17,486 nt of DNA, from NCBI GenBank assembly GCA_024196135.1, contig JAMQCK010000699.1, positions 1-17,486 on the forward strand, read 5' to 3'. Positions 7,196 to 17,318 of this stretch are shown piece after piece. Numbering within the stretch: position 1 is the stretch's first letter; the number at the start of each line of letters is the position of its first letter. Below the pieces are notes generated by a model that saw nothing but the letters and a program-made list of their open reading frames with translations, made no database searches and was not told where the DNA came from. Position numbers and translations under genes: made by a program. The DNA comes from Pleurotus ostreatus/Saccharomyces cerevisiae fusant. Taxonomy: Eukaryota; Opisthokonta.

Positions 7196-9146
7196 TCAAG
7201 CCTTCGCTGGCGCAGAAGAAGAGGCATGCCTGTGAAGCAGAAATCAGCATAGTCATAGACGTAAGCAATGACGCCTCACTCCTTCGCTTGATGCCCTCTC
7301 AGCTCAGGCTCGGACCTAAACCTCGTCTCGGACGCGCAGTCGGTGCAAGTGTACCACGTGCTGATTTTCGGCTTCCTATAGGTTACGGAAAGTGAGCGGT
7401 AGGATGTGCGAGATTGAAGGACGACGTACGCAGCTCGAGTTCTGGGGCGGGTCTGCGTTGAGCGACTGGTCGCGGCCTTGCGTGCATCGCCGCTACGGTC
7501 GTGGGTGCCACCGGGTGAGCTACCGAGGTCGGCGGCATGGTCGCTTCGACCAGCAACGGCAGGCGCCTCGCACGTAGACATAGGTTCTGCCTCAATCTCG
7601 AGCTCACGCTCGTGATTCGTGGGCTCCGCTAAGGTGACCTTCGTAGCACACTTCTCGCCCCGCTCCCTGTCCATGAACGGTACAAAGTCTCGGCGGAGGG
7701 CAGCCGACGACCTACACTGCCTGACATGATCCAACTCCGGGTCCCAGGGCCCATTCGGCAGATCAGGAGGAGAGAGCAGGCAGTCAATCGCCGGTGAGAA
7801 AATGCGAGACGCATCGCGCACGTGCGCTACCAGAACGCGCGAGACGAAGGGGTGCTCCGGGTCGTAGGACTTATCAAGGGACTTGGCGCGAGACTCGAGG
7901 CTTGAACGAGGGGTCAGCACGTAGACGAGTAACCAGTGACCGGAGAAAGGGACATACGCAATCAGATTCTGAGGGCGGACTCCCCAATCGGTGGTTATTC
8001 CCCGACCTGCGCTCTCGTACGACTGCTGCAACCTAGCCAAACGATCATAGATCTGCGCGCGCCAATGTAAGCATTTCCCGAGTGCACTTCGTGATGAAAG
8101 TCCCCTCACCCGTCCTGTGACCTCAAGGCATCTGGCGCGACGCTTGTACTCCTGGGCTCGAAAAACCGTTTGAGTGGGTTACATGGTAATACAGCAGCGA
8201 GAACACATACGCCGACAAGCCGCTTAGCCCCTTCCTTGTCTCTGCTGCCTCGGACAATGTCGTGCAGGTTCTTCCCATCCCAGCCGACGCTTTCCAATTC
8301 CTCTATGGCCAGCCGACGCGCCTTCAGCACGTACCTGCAGTTAGACTCGTTGCGAATGTCGCTCGACAGGATCTGCAGCGAAGGCTGAGTGTAGCGCTTG
8401 ACATGCGTCAGCATGTACGGCTGCCAAGCTTTGGCTATCTCGGGGAGCTCGACTTCGGCCGTGCGTTGGCCTGGGATAGGAAAGGTGCGCACACCATCCC
8501 GAGGGGCGCGACGCGACATGTAATCGCTAATCCGAAATTAGCGTCTTCGTCTACCATTGAGGGACCGGAACGTACGAAAACAGGTAAGATGAGCAGGCCT
8601 CCTATAGATAAATGGTTAGCGATAATGAGGCGGGCAAGATGTGCAGCGACGTACACTACCACAGAGGCGGACCTTCAAGTCGCTCGAGACCGGGGGTAGC
8701 GCTGACCGCATGCCACAAACCTGAAAGCACGACGTGAGCAGCGTTGAGAAAAGGTACACGACACTCAGGCTCACCGAGCAAGACCCCGCGCAGAGCATCT
8801 TCATGTAGCAGATCGGGTCGCGCAGCTTAGCGGGGAGCAACTCCTTCTCCAGCGTGTTCAATGGGCGGATGAGATGCAAGCCAAAGTCCTTGAACGCGTC
8901 CTTGAGCATGTCCTTGTCGATCATCGCCCGGAACTGGTGGCAGGTGTCGCGCAGGCAGAACAGGTCGAAGACCGAGCAATGCGACATGATCTCCGCCCAC
9001 GTCTCCTCGGTAAACCGTTGGGCAGCAGAATCGGACGCAGTCGCAGGCGCTGCAGGCGGAGAGTTGAAGGCCGGCCCGCCGGCCTCAGGGGGAGGGGTCG
9101 ACTTTGTGCGAGGAATCTTCGCGGGAGGCGGTAGGATGTCACTCAT
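7196..9146 (-). CDS. A2: F-box protein with C-terminal C2H2-like zinc finger (9 exons, 505 aa)
   Basis: Exons: 9146-8775, 8720-8655, 8601-8576, 8526-8211, 8151-8110, 8052-7958, 7900-7430, 7375-7280, 7229-7196. The start MSDILPPPAKIPRTKS aligns with A1 and A3. The F-box is at about 45-80 (FTEETWAEIMSHCSVFDLFC, then RDTCHQFRAMID). The cysteine cluster is C123-x2-C126-x17-C144-x4-C149. A low-complexity, charged linker (about 350-450) precedes the finger C473-x2-C476-x14-H491-x4-H496, whose last histidine comes from the 34-nt final exon. Exon 6 is 95 nt instead of 77, an in-frame gain of six codons. Only 309 nt separate this ATG from the B2 stop, so the B2 3' end lies in the A2 promoter. Inferred role: SCF substrate receptor, target unknown. 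Confidence 0.83.
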
Positions 9147-9200
9147 GTTCGAAGAGGACTGTGGCAAAGCGACGGCGTGCGACACCCAAAGCTGCCGGCT

Positions 9201-9276
9201 TATATATGGCGCTGCATCCGCTCTTGCATGATACGTGACCTAGTTTTTGTTGTTAGTGTTATCACAAACAATGGGG
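9201..9276 (-). promoter_or_regulatory. A2 core promoter: TATA box plus conserved A-family element
   Basis: TATATAT at 9201-9207 lies 55-62 nt before the A2 ATG. The 56-nt block 9221-9276 aligns with those before A1 and A3: plus-strand CTCTTGCATGATACGTGACC, then a T-run and CACAAACAATGGG. It sits within the 309-nt gap behind B2. Confidence 0.6.
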
Positions 9277-9455
9277 GGATCCAGATGCGTGTTTGTGTCG
9301 TCGTGAGAACACCGCCCCTTCGATTGCCACACCTGAACAATGGACTGTCGAATCCGAAACGAGAACAATGCATTGATCGTCATGTGGTACGATTGCTTGG
9401 TCGTGACTAATCAACACCTCCCTGGCCTCCGGATGCTCTTCGAGAAAGCTAAAGA

Positions 9456-11138
9456 TCATTGACCGAAACCAGACCATTCCTCCTCCGAGTGACGAATTCC
9501 ATGCCTGAAGCAACGAACCAGTCAGCGAGCGAAGATTTTGAATGGAGGTGCTGCCACGTACTTGTAGAACTCGTGGCTGAGCAGGGCATCTGCCGTGTAC
9601 CACTTCACGCGATAATCCGTACACGCTTCGCATCGATACTCGGCCTTGCCGGTCTCGAAGTTGAGACGATTGAGCGGCAGTTTCCCCGGGTGGCTGAGAA
9701 CCAGTGATGTGAGCGCGCCGTCAATCATCCTGAACCCAATGCCAACTGACCTCTTCTGCACGTGCCAGTCATAGAGCGCCTTCGACACCATGCTCCTGCA
9801 ATGCTCGCACATTCGCTTCTTAGAGCGTACGCTGGATAGACCGGCCCTCGTCAGGTTCGACCGCGAGACGCGGCGAAGGTCGCGCGCGCGCGTCTTGAGA
9901 GGATGCCGCACGGCGGGATAGCGCATCGCGAGTGCCGCAGAGACCTTCCTTTCTGAAGCGTATTTGCGCAGCCTGTCAAGCATGAGAGCCTGTGCGAGCG
10001 CGCTCACGACCGACGTACCTGCGAAGACTGGACGCGATAACCTCGCGCTTCGTCCCGTCCATCTTCCGCTTCCACATGTCGATCCAGAATTGGAACTGCG
10101 AAGACGAGAGTCAGATCGCACCAAGTCAGGTGCCAGGAGAGGAGAGACTAACGATGAACATCGAACGGGCCCAGCGTGCGCGTGCCGAGTAAAGCTGTAC
10201 TTGCTCAGTGACCGACATTGCCGATGCAGAGGAAATGGAAGCCTTACCTCGAATAGCGCTTTCTCGCGCTTCCTTCGCTCGTGAGCGTCGCGAACGCTCA
10301 AAACCTCGTCCTGGTATTCCTCTCGCGCGCTCAGAAGATCGTCGACAAGGATCGCTTGCGTCTTCTGGTCCCTTTGGTATAGGTCGGAGGACAGTGATAG
10401 CAATGGAAGACTAGGAACGATGTGACGGTCTACTTTGGGCATCGCCGAGCGTGCAGGGAGATAGTTGTACTGCGGTAAGAGATACACAACCTCCGATCTG
10501 AAGATGGCCAATGGTAAGTATGTGGTTGGTCGGACTAGCAGGTGCGCACCGGAAGAATTTCACGCGACAATCCTTCTGTATGATCATCAGCATGTACGGG
10601 GCGATAGATAGCCTACACGTACTGAGCAGAAGTAGAGCTTGCTGTGTATCCACTCGGGAGGCCCTGGCGTCCAGGAACCACAGACCTGAGTAGGTACTCA
10701 TCAATTCGATGAAGGGGCGAGAAAGGCGCTAAGATAACATACCTTGCAGCGACCGGACCGAAACATGAGGTTGGTGTAAGTCACACTCCCATACAACCCT
10801 TTTTCCCGAGGGTTGACAATTCCAAAGAATTCGCGCACAAGCCCGCGCTCACGTGGATTGTTGTAGACGCGAAGGAAGATACGAGGGTTGGGAGGAGGGT
10901 GAGGAAGCAGGAGCGGTGCATGTGCCAGTAGTTTGCCACCGTCGCGATCGACGATGGCGCGGAATTGCCGGCACGTGTTACGAACGGCGAATAAGGTCGT
11001 CGGGATGCAGAAGGAAAATACAATATGCCACATCTCTGCAGGCAGCATATCACGATATGAGGAGCGGCTAGCATGTGGCGTCCGGTCGCTAAGGGTGGTG
11101 GCATGGCGAGGGCGCTTTGGCTTCCAACGTCGAGTCAT
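9456..11138 (-). CDS. B2: F-box protein with cysteine cluster and two C2H2-like fingers (8 exons, 404 aa)
   Basis: Exons: 11138-10743, 10685-10623, 10575-10550, 10497-10248, 10095-10019, 9972-9751, 9693-9562, 9504-9456. Exons 2, 3, 5, 6 and 7 are exactly as long as in B1 (63, 26, 77, 222, 132 nt). An ORF extends upstream of MTRRWKPKR but B1 shares homology only from that Met, so I start there. F-box at about 30-65 (MLPAEMWHIVFSF...VRNTCRQFRAIVD). Cysteine cluster C131-x2-C134-x17-C152-x3-C156. Finger 1: C326-x2-C329-x11-H341-x4-H346. Finger 2: C366-x2-C369-x15-H385-x4-H390. Intron 6 (9750-9694, 57 nt) has no stop in frame, so retaining it would insert 19 residues before H346 and break finger 1 without frameshift. 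All introns here have GT donors, unlike intron 3 of B1. Role inferred as for B1. Confidence 0.84.
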
Positions 11139-11275
11139 GGAGGCGGCGAGTTTGGGGTGGCGGTCGAGAACAAAGTGAATGCGGAGCGCCGGCAATATTT
11201 CTCTGCGCAGCCATCAAAATGGGGTAATGATTCCAACTCCGAACATGGACACAATGGCATGAAAGTTCCATGCAA

Positions 11276-11347
11276 GAGAACAAAGACGCCCGGAATAACC
11301 GGCAATTTCCGGTTGATCACCGGCACACGTGTCTCTGCCATATATAA
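11276..11347 (+). promoter_or_regulatory. X2 promoter, in the divergent spacer with B2
   Basis: GAGAACAA (11276-11283), near-palindrome CCGGTTGATCACCGG (11309-11323), E-box CACGTG (11326-11331) and TATATAA (11341-11347), with the same 9-nt E-box-TATA gap as X1. The B2 ATG lies 188 nt away on the opposite strand. The surrounding spacer is much more diverged than these elements. Confidence 0.52.
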
Positions 11348-11369
11348 TGCAGCGCGCCTGCCACCCTCT

Positions 11370-11898
11370 CTCTTCCCAAACCCTCACCCTCCGACTCGCC
11401 AAGTGGTTGCTCGTCAGCCGGTGCGTCTCCCAAGGATCGGGGCGAAGCCTGGCATGCTCACGCGTGTCGCCGTCGTCTAAATCCGGTGCTCTGAGGGGTT
11501 GACTGCCGAGGAGCCACTTGGATTTCCGTCACCACAGCGCAGGTCTCCGACCGCGCTCGAGATCGGAGGAGGCGGTGGATGCCGTGCTCGCGCTGCAGCG
11601 TGGTTGCTCCCGGCTCGTACGCCGGCGGGTAGTCCCCACCTCGCAGCAGCGTTGATGCCGACTATGTGAAGCCATAAGCTGTTCTCCCCCAGGGTTTCGT
11701 TCGAGCTGGCGTTTGCGTAGCTCGCGGGCGAGCCACAGGGTCATCCTTCGGTCTTCGCATCGAAGGACGCCTGCTGGCCACGCCGGGTACTCCATCGCTG
11801 GGTCTGCCTTCGGCAGAACCAACGCGTCGCCACACACCAGGGGGCCGACTCCCTCTGGGACGCGTAATTTTTGGGACCTTCGCATGCATAGCATGCTG
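11370..11898 (+). ncRNA. X2: putative structured, Sm-class noncoding RNA
   Basis: Colinear with X1; the 5' end is estimated from the TATA box. P1 is 11399-11408/11512-11521, with one G-C pair deleted from both strands relative to X1. P2 is 11536-11545/11549-11557 (AGCGC, bulged A, GGTC, TCC loop, GACC, GCGCT). H1 11745-11750/11761-11766 and H2 11804-11816 are identical in sequence to X1. The outer stem 11822-11828/11859-11865 encloses H3 11837-11844/11851-11858, where one A-U pair of X1 is G-C and one is G-U. AATTTTTGG at 11866-11874 is followed by 7 nt and the terminal hairpin GCATGC-ATA-GCATGC (11882-11896). By eye the strongest conservation is in the 3' 170 nt. Same alternatives as for X1. 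Confidence 0.5.
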
Positions 11899-12382
11899 TC
11901 TAAAGATCTAATACCGTGACTTACGGCTTGTATGTAACCTAGTTCTTCTTACAATGTTAGTGGACCTACATATCGTGACGACCGAGCTATTGGGATCGCT
12001 TCTCAAGAAGATATCGCATGCGGTCTCGCTACTTCAGCGCGCGACGATCCCCTCCGGGATCTCCGCATCTTTCTCCATCCTCCCATTATCCCAATACCTC
12101 ACGCGCGCCGCTAGACTGCAAACAGGGCGTTGAAGCGCTCACTTATTGCGAGACTGGTCGAAGGAACATGTCTTCGACGTGCGGGATCGCCGTGGATTTT
12201 GAGCGCCAAGTGGCATGCCAGAAGCTCAGCCAGGAAAATGCAAGGAGACGCATGAGTCAAATTCAAGTGGCGTAAGTCGTCGAGCGGGTGGAAAAGAGTA
12301 CGAGACAGTGTATTTTATGGCTATACAAACTTCGTATCTATGCAGTTTAGAGGAACCCATTGCAAATCAGCTCGTGCACACG
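11899..12382. other. Spacer between X2 and the A3 stop; no gene seen
   Basis: Short overlapping ORFs on the plus strand (for example 12018-12275) have no recognisable domain, start context or paralog. No repeat or RNA signature was found beyond the X2 3' flank. It likely carries the A3 3' untranslated region. Confidence 0.4.
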
Positions 12383-14302
12383 TTACGCAGAGGTCGACCC
12401 ATGCCTAGTACGATGCGTCAGAAACCATGCACCAGAATACCGGCGGAAAAAGAACGCACACTTCGCTCTGATGCTTGAGCAGCTCGCCTTGGTTGGCGAA
12501 TGCCAGCGCCGTGCACATTCCGCAATCGTGTTTAGGCTCGCCAGCCTTTTTCCTGAAATAAACGTGAGCATATGATTCGGAGATGGATTGATTGAAGTAC
12601 TCACGCGCGGCGCGCTTTCTTGGCAGCCTTGCGGCCTGACTTGGTCGAGCGAGGGGCAGCAGCCTCACCGTGCGCGCTGCCGCCGGGTGCGCTGCCACTG
12701 GAAGAGCTGGCGAGGTTAGCCGCGTCGCCGCTCTGAGAAGCAGCGACGGGCTCTGTGCGCGCAGGCACGGGCTTCGCCTTGGCCTCAGCTTTGGGCGCCG
12801 AGTTCTTCTTGGGCTTATCCCTCGCAGACCAGTCCGCAGCAGACTTCTCAGGCTGCTCCCTATCCATGAACGGCACGAAGCAGCGGGGGAGGGGGTACGG
12901 CGTCTTTGCTTGATCGGGATGGTCGAACTCCGCGTCGTAGGGCATCTTGGGCGTCTGGGGAGGAGAAAAGAGGCAGTCGACCGCGGGTGTGAGGATGAGC
13001 GATCCATCGCGCGCATGCGCCTCCAAGATGCGCTTTGTGAAGGGGTGGTCAGGGTCGTAGTCCTTGTTCAGATACTCCGCGCGGGCGGAGAGGCTGTAAG
13101 GGTGCCTTAGCGTCCAGTCAGTCGAAGAGGTGAAGGAATCAGCTTACATCTCGAGGTTCTTCTCGCGGACCTCCGCGCTCTTCTGCAGATTGGCGACCCT
13201 CCACTTGACGTACGAATTATAGACCTGTAGTACGAGTTCACGCAACGTACAAGCCTGCCAATGAAACTACTCACGATCATCGTAGTACGGTGGCGCGCAC
13301 ATCGCCACCTATATTCCTGCAAAGGAGAATGTGCCGTCAATATTCAATCCAGTAGGCAAGGAGCACAGTGCTCACATCCTCGTAACAGATCGCTCCGAGA
13401 ATATGGCCGCTGCTTGCGACGATGTTGTCCGGGTCCGCGGCGTCGCTCCTCCAGCCGATCTGGGCGAGCTCCCTCTCCGCCCGGCGACGGTCCTTCAGGA
13501 CAAACCTGCAGTTAGGCCCGCCCCAGATGATGTCGTTGATGGGAAGCGGCCATCCGTCGACGTAGGGGCTGAGGTCTCGCAGCATGCGTGCCTGCCAGAA
13601 CATGGCCAGCTTCGGGAGCGGACCCTCTTCGACATCGGGCTCGAAGGTGCCGTAGGTGATGCACGTCGGAAGGTCGTGCCAGCCGCGCGTCATTTCCGTA
13701 CTGATCAATAGTGAGTCTCCCATCTGGTTACGGTAGAGGTAGATCGTACGAGTACATGAACTTGGCGCAGTCCTCCTGTAGAGCGGTGTGTTAGCGAAGA
13801 TAGAATGGGATGCAGAGAAAGGGACATACGTTGCCACACAGGCGAATCTTCAGGTCGCTCGAGGTGGGCGGTTGCGCCGTCCAAATGCCACAGACCTAAA
13901 AGATGAGAGTGAGACTTGAAGAGAACGAAGAGGACTTGGTAGACCTACTGAGCACGGCCCCACGCAGAGCATCTTCATGAACGTGGTCGGGTCCCCCAAT
14001 GCCACAGGCAGATACACCTTCGCTTCATCGGTGATGTCGCAGAGGTGGCGCAAGCCAGCATCGCTGAGCGCGTCCTGCAGCATCTCCTGGTCGATCATCG
14101 TCCGGAAGAGGTGGCAAGCGTCGCGCAGGCAGAACAGGTCGAAGACCGAGCAGTGCGACATGATTCTCGCCCAAGTCTCCTCAGTGAACTGCTGAGCAGC
14201 AGACGCGGGCCCCGCAGGCGGAGAGCTGCTCGGTGCCTCGACGACGGGCGGGGAGGGCGACTTCGTGCGAGGCATCTTCGCGGGCGGTTGGGCGGCAGAC
14301 AT
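12383..14302 (-). CDS. A3: F-box protein with C-terminal C2H2-like zinc finger (9 exons, 497 aa)
   Basis: Exons: 14302-13949, 13895-13830, 13775-13750, 13700-13376, 13316-13275, 13224-13148, 13093-12605, 12552-12460, 12404-12383. N-terminus MSAAQPPAKMPRTKSPSPP. F-box at about 39-75 (FTEETWARIMSHCSVFDLFC, RDACHLFRTMID). Cysteine cluster C117-x2-C120-x17-C138-x4-C143. A lysine/alanine/serine-rich linker (about 380-460), with basic runs such as KSGRKAAKKARRA, could target the nucleus. The finger is C470-x2-C473-x13-H487-x4-H492, the last histidine coming from the 22-nt final exon. Intron 3 (13749-13701) is set at 49 nt by comparison with A1 and A2; a GT 18 nt downstream would leave an implausible 31-nt intron. 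All introns are GT-AG. Inferred role: SCF substrate receptor with a zinc-binding tail. Confidence 0.84.
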
Positions 14303-14358
14303 AGTAGTCGAAAGGAATAGTGGCAAAGCGATGTCGTGCGCAGGCTGAGCTGGGCGCA

Positions 14359-14438
14359 TATATATACAGCGCCTCTGTGACACTCTTGAATGGTACGTGA
14401 CCTGATTTTTGTCGTGAGCGCTCGTCATAAACAATGGG
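14359..14438 (-). promoter_or_regulatory. A3 core promoter: TATA box plus conserved A-family element
   Basis: TATATATA at about 14359-14366, 57-64 nt before the A3 ATG. The 56-nt block 14383-14438 (plus strand CTCTTGAATGGTACGTGACC, then GATTTTTGTCGTGAG, ending ATAAACAATGGG) aligns with the A1 and A2 blocks. Confidence 0.62.
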
Positions 14439-14648
14439 AAATCCGAACCTGGGGTACGACATAGCCACAACTGGGCCATGAGTCACAGACAGGACCCTGA
14501 ACTATCGCCACATACCTTTTTGTATCGGCCGTGTTCTCCCAATGTCAAATCAGCGCATAGAACGTAGCCTCTCTGATAGTGTTCGTCTCTGAGCGCGGGT
14601 GATTGACTGGTGGCTGGGAGATGGGACCATTGCCACAACAGCGCTTGA

Positions 14649-14934
14649 TCAAGATCGCCTCAGATCGTAATGCCACAGCTCATGAGTAGCTTCCGACAGC
14701 AGTCGCGTGAGATACGGCTGCACGGTGGCGTGGGTCAACGCCAATCTTACGTACACCCTCGAGGGCTCGGGACGACTGGAGAGTTGCCCGCGCAGGCGCT
14801 GTTTACAGAGATGTTTCCAAATATTCGGCCTGACCGAGAGAGGTCCAGTCGGCATTCATGAGCAGCACGTCGAGATAGGCGCTCTCAAGCAGCGTTTGAT
14901 GGGATTTGCTTCCGAAAATGATGTGTTGTGGCAT
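14649..14934 (-). pseudogene. Small spliced ORF or gene relic, unknown family
   Basis: From ATG 14934 the frame runs to 14807. A donor-acceptor pair at 14806-14776 (GTAAAC...TCCAG) joins it in frame to a second open stretch ending at TGA 14651-14649, about 84 residues in all. The first half contains HIIFGSKSHQTLLESAYLD and LMNADWTSLGQAEYLETS; the second contains HATVQPYLTRLLSEATHELW. The reading is protein-like, but 31 nt is very short for an intron, so this is more likely a fragment of a decayed gene with a small deletion or frameshift. No domain was recognised. The rest of 14439-15230 shows nothing I can name. Confidence 0.25.
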
Positions 14935-15230
14935 GTTTGTGCTTAGAGGTCCAGGCTTGCGCCCGCCATCGTAAGCAAGCTGGTCGGACAGAGCGTTCGA
15001 CTGAGGACTCAAATATTACCATTGAGCAGAATACGCGAGTTTTCTGAGTAATTCCTCTTATGATGTAGCAAGCAGTCCGTGGTAGCGGAACGGGCCGCAG
15101 GTTCACCGTCAAGATCGAGTCGTTGCGTTGCGCCTTTCATCCAAGGTCGCAAAGAAAACAACGTCCACCTGATCTATTCCTGATCCCATCCATCCACCAG
15201 TCCAACTCTTCCCCGAGCCCGTACCTCCGC

Positions 15231-17318
15231 TTATGTACTCGTCGCGTCCGAATACTTGAAGCCCCCGAGCGAGCGCAGCCGGTCGCCGTCGCGGATAAGC
15301 CAGATAATCAGGCTGGTCGCGATGTTAGCATACGAAGAAATGGCAAAGGGAAGCTGAGAGCCACTCACACATATCCTATCCAGGCGACGCCAGCAAAGAT
15401 AGCGTATACAGGAATGAGGCCGATCATGTTGATGAGCGGGAAGATGGCCGGGATCGTCAGCGCGCACATCAAGGCGCGGAAGCCCTGGTTCGCGGAGACG
15501 GCTTCGGCGCTGTGCTCGTGCATGATGTCGACGCAGTAGGAGCCGACGGGCGAGAGAACGACGTCGATCTACGAGATTCCGCATCAGCATCGTTAAAGAA
15601 GCACTCGCCAAGAGAAATGACCGACTCACCCCAATCCCGTTGAAAAAGAAGCAAATCAGGTTCAGCGTCAGACCAAGTGGCCCGGGAATGTACTGCGTCG
15701 TCAAGCCGCTCGCGATGAGCGTGAGCGGGATGAGGTATCCGAGACCGGGCGTGGTCGCGCGCAGGCGATCCTCGGGGTACCAGACGCCGTTGCGGCGCTC
15801 GCGCCACTTGATGACCATGCGGTCGGAGAACTTGCCCGCGAGCGGGGCGCCAACTGGAAGGAGGGTCGTTGGTTTATAGAAAAGGAGGAAGAGAGGAGGT
15901 AGATGTACGTACTGAAGTTGCCCATGCCCATCGGGATGAAGCATAGACCGATTAGGAACTCGTTGCCGCCCAAGTGGTAGCGCTTGCCCTGGGAAACTTC
16001 GTCAGACTCTCGTGCACCAGTACGAGTTCAGCACGCACGATCGTGTAAGCGATAGGTATCAGCAGCACTGAAATCGATGTCAGAGCAGGTACGCAGGGTA
16101 GCACTGTGGAGGACGTACCAAAGTCCGAGATCAGAGCCGTGTACCCTGCTATCGTCTGAGAATCTGCGATGAGCATGGTACGCTTTGTTCCTTTCAGCAG
16201 ACGGACGCACCGAAAGCAGCATCGGGGGGCTCGCGAGGAGCTTCATAGGTCCGACCGGGTTCAGGAATACGAATCTCGGAGGCTTGCGTCCTTCCTCTTG
16301 CGCGCGCAGCCTCTCCTTCTCGATCTCCTTCGTTTGAGGGTGTCTGGAATGAGCGATAAGACGACGATGTCAGACGGGAGGGGATGCAGGCGTACTTGGT
16401 CTCCGAAAGGTAGAAGTAGACGAAGATGAAGGTGGCGAAGGCCGCGACGCCAATGGCCTCCTGCATATGGCGCCAGGACGAGTAATGAGCCGCCCAGCCT
16501 GTAGGAGTCGTCAGTATCCGCGCATTCGTGCTCAGTTTCTCATCATAGACGTACCTCCCGCAACAGGTGCCAACGCCGGGCCGATGAGCGCAGCCTAAGG
16601 ATGTTGGTACATGCGCTCTTCAATCTTAACAGGCCTAGCTCACCCCCGTGAACACGCCCATCGCGAATCCGCGCTCCTCGAGCTTGTAGATGTCACCGAT
16701 GACACCCGAGCCGACCGAGAAACCGGGCGAGGCGCCAAACGCCTGCATGATCCGCCAGCCAAAGAGCGCGGGCACGGAGCGGGAGCGGGCGACGCCAAAG
16801 GAGCCCACGACGAGGAGCGGGAGGCCGATGAGGTAGATGGGGCGGCGGCCGTCTGGAGTGCGCGAGTCAGGGGATAGGCGGGTAAGCTGGTTGGTCAGAC
16901 GTACACCATGTTGAGTACGAGGAGAAGGTCATCGAGCCGAGGGCGACGGTGAACATCGAGATGCTGACGGCGTTGCTGAGGTGGGAGTCAGTATTCGTCA
17001 TCACCTCGGGGTATGGCGCGAAGGCTAACCTCACGACATCAGGCGTTGTGTTCAGGTCGTTCGCGATCTGAGGTATCGAAGGAATGAAGGTCCCCGACAC
17101 GAACACTATGAAATTCAATCAGTACATAGGTGCCAGTACCTCCAATCATACTCACAAGCCATCAAAGCCGTGAACGCGGTCATGCCCACAAACAGCCGTT
17201 TAGCAGCAGGGGAAAACCGTTCGTAAACTTCATTGTGCTTCTGCACTGCGTCGTAGTCATCGCGCTCATGCGCTGCATTTTCGTCATGAAGGAGCGGCGT
17301 CTCCTCCGAGGTGGTCAT
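15231..17318 (-). CDS. MFS transporter, DHA1 drug:H+ antiporter-like (13 exons, 480 aa)
   Basis: Exons: 17318-17156, 17105-17030, 16975-16905, 16852-16644, 16594-16555, 16498-16396, 16343-16211, 16155-16119, 16067-16039, 15988-15913, 15853-15630, 15568-15369, 15312-15231; all phases fit. Twelve membrane segments can be laid out. The loop between segments 2 and 3 carries a motif-A-like YGRRPIYLIG. Segment 4 has GASPGFSVGSGVIGD, and segment 5 has GPALAPVAGGW, the antiporter motif C of drug:H+ exporters, followed by a short loop with SWR. A hydrophilic loop with KEIEKERLRAQEEG separates the two halves. The cytoplasmic N-terminus has EETPLL, an acidic dileucine pattern that in fungi can direct proteins to the vacuole. 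It probably exports or sequesters small toxic compounds by proton exchange; substrate unknown. Length is normal for the family. It appears unrelated to the F-box array. Confidence 0.88.

Noticed and set aside
13701..13731. 31-nt intron in A3 using GTAACC as donor
   Set aside because: The upstream donor GTACGA gives a 49-nt intron at the same place as the 49-nt introns of A1 and A2 and keeps the frame.
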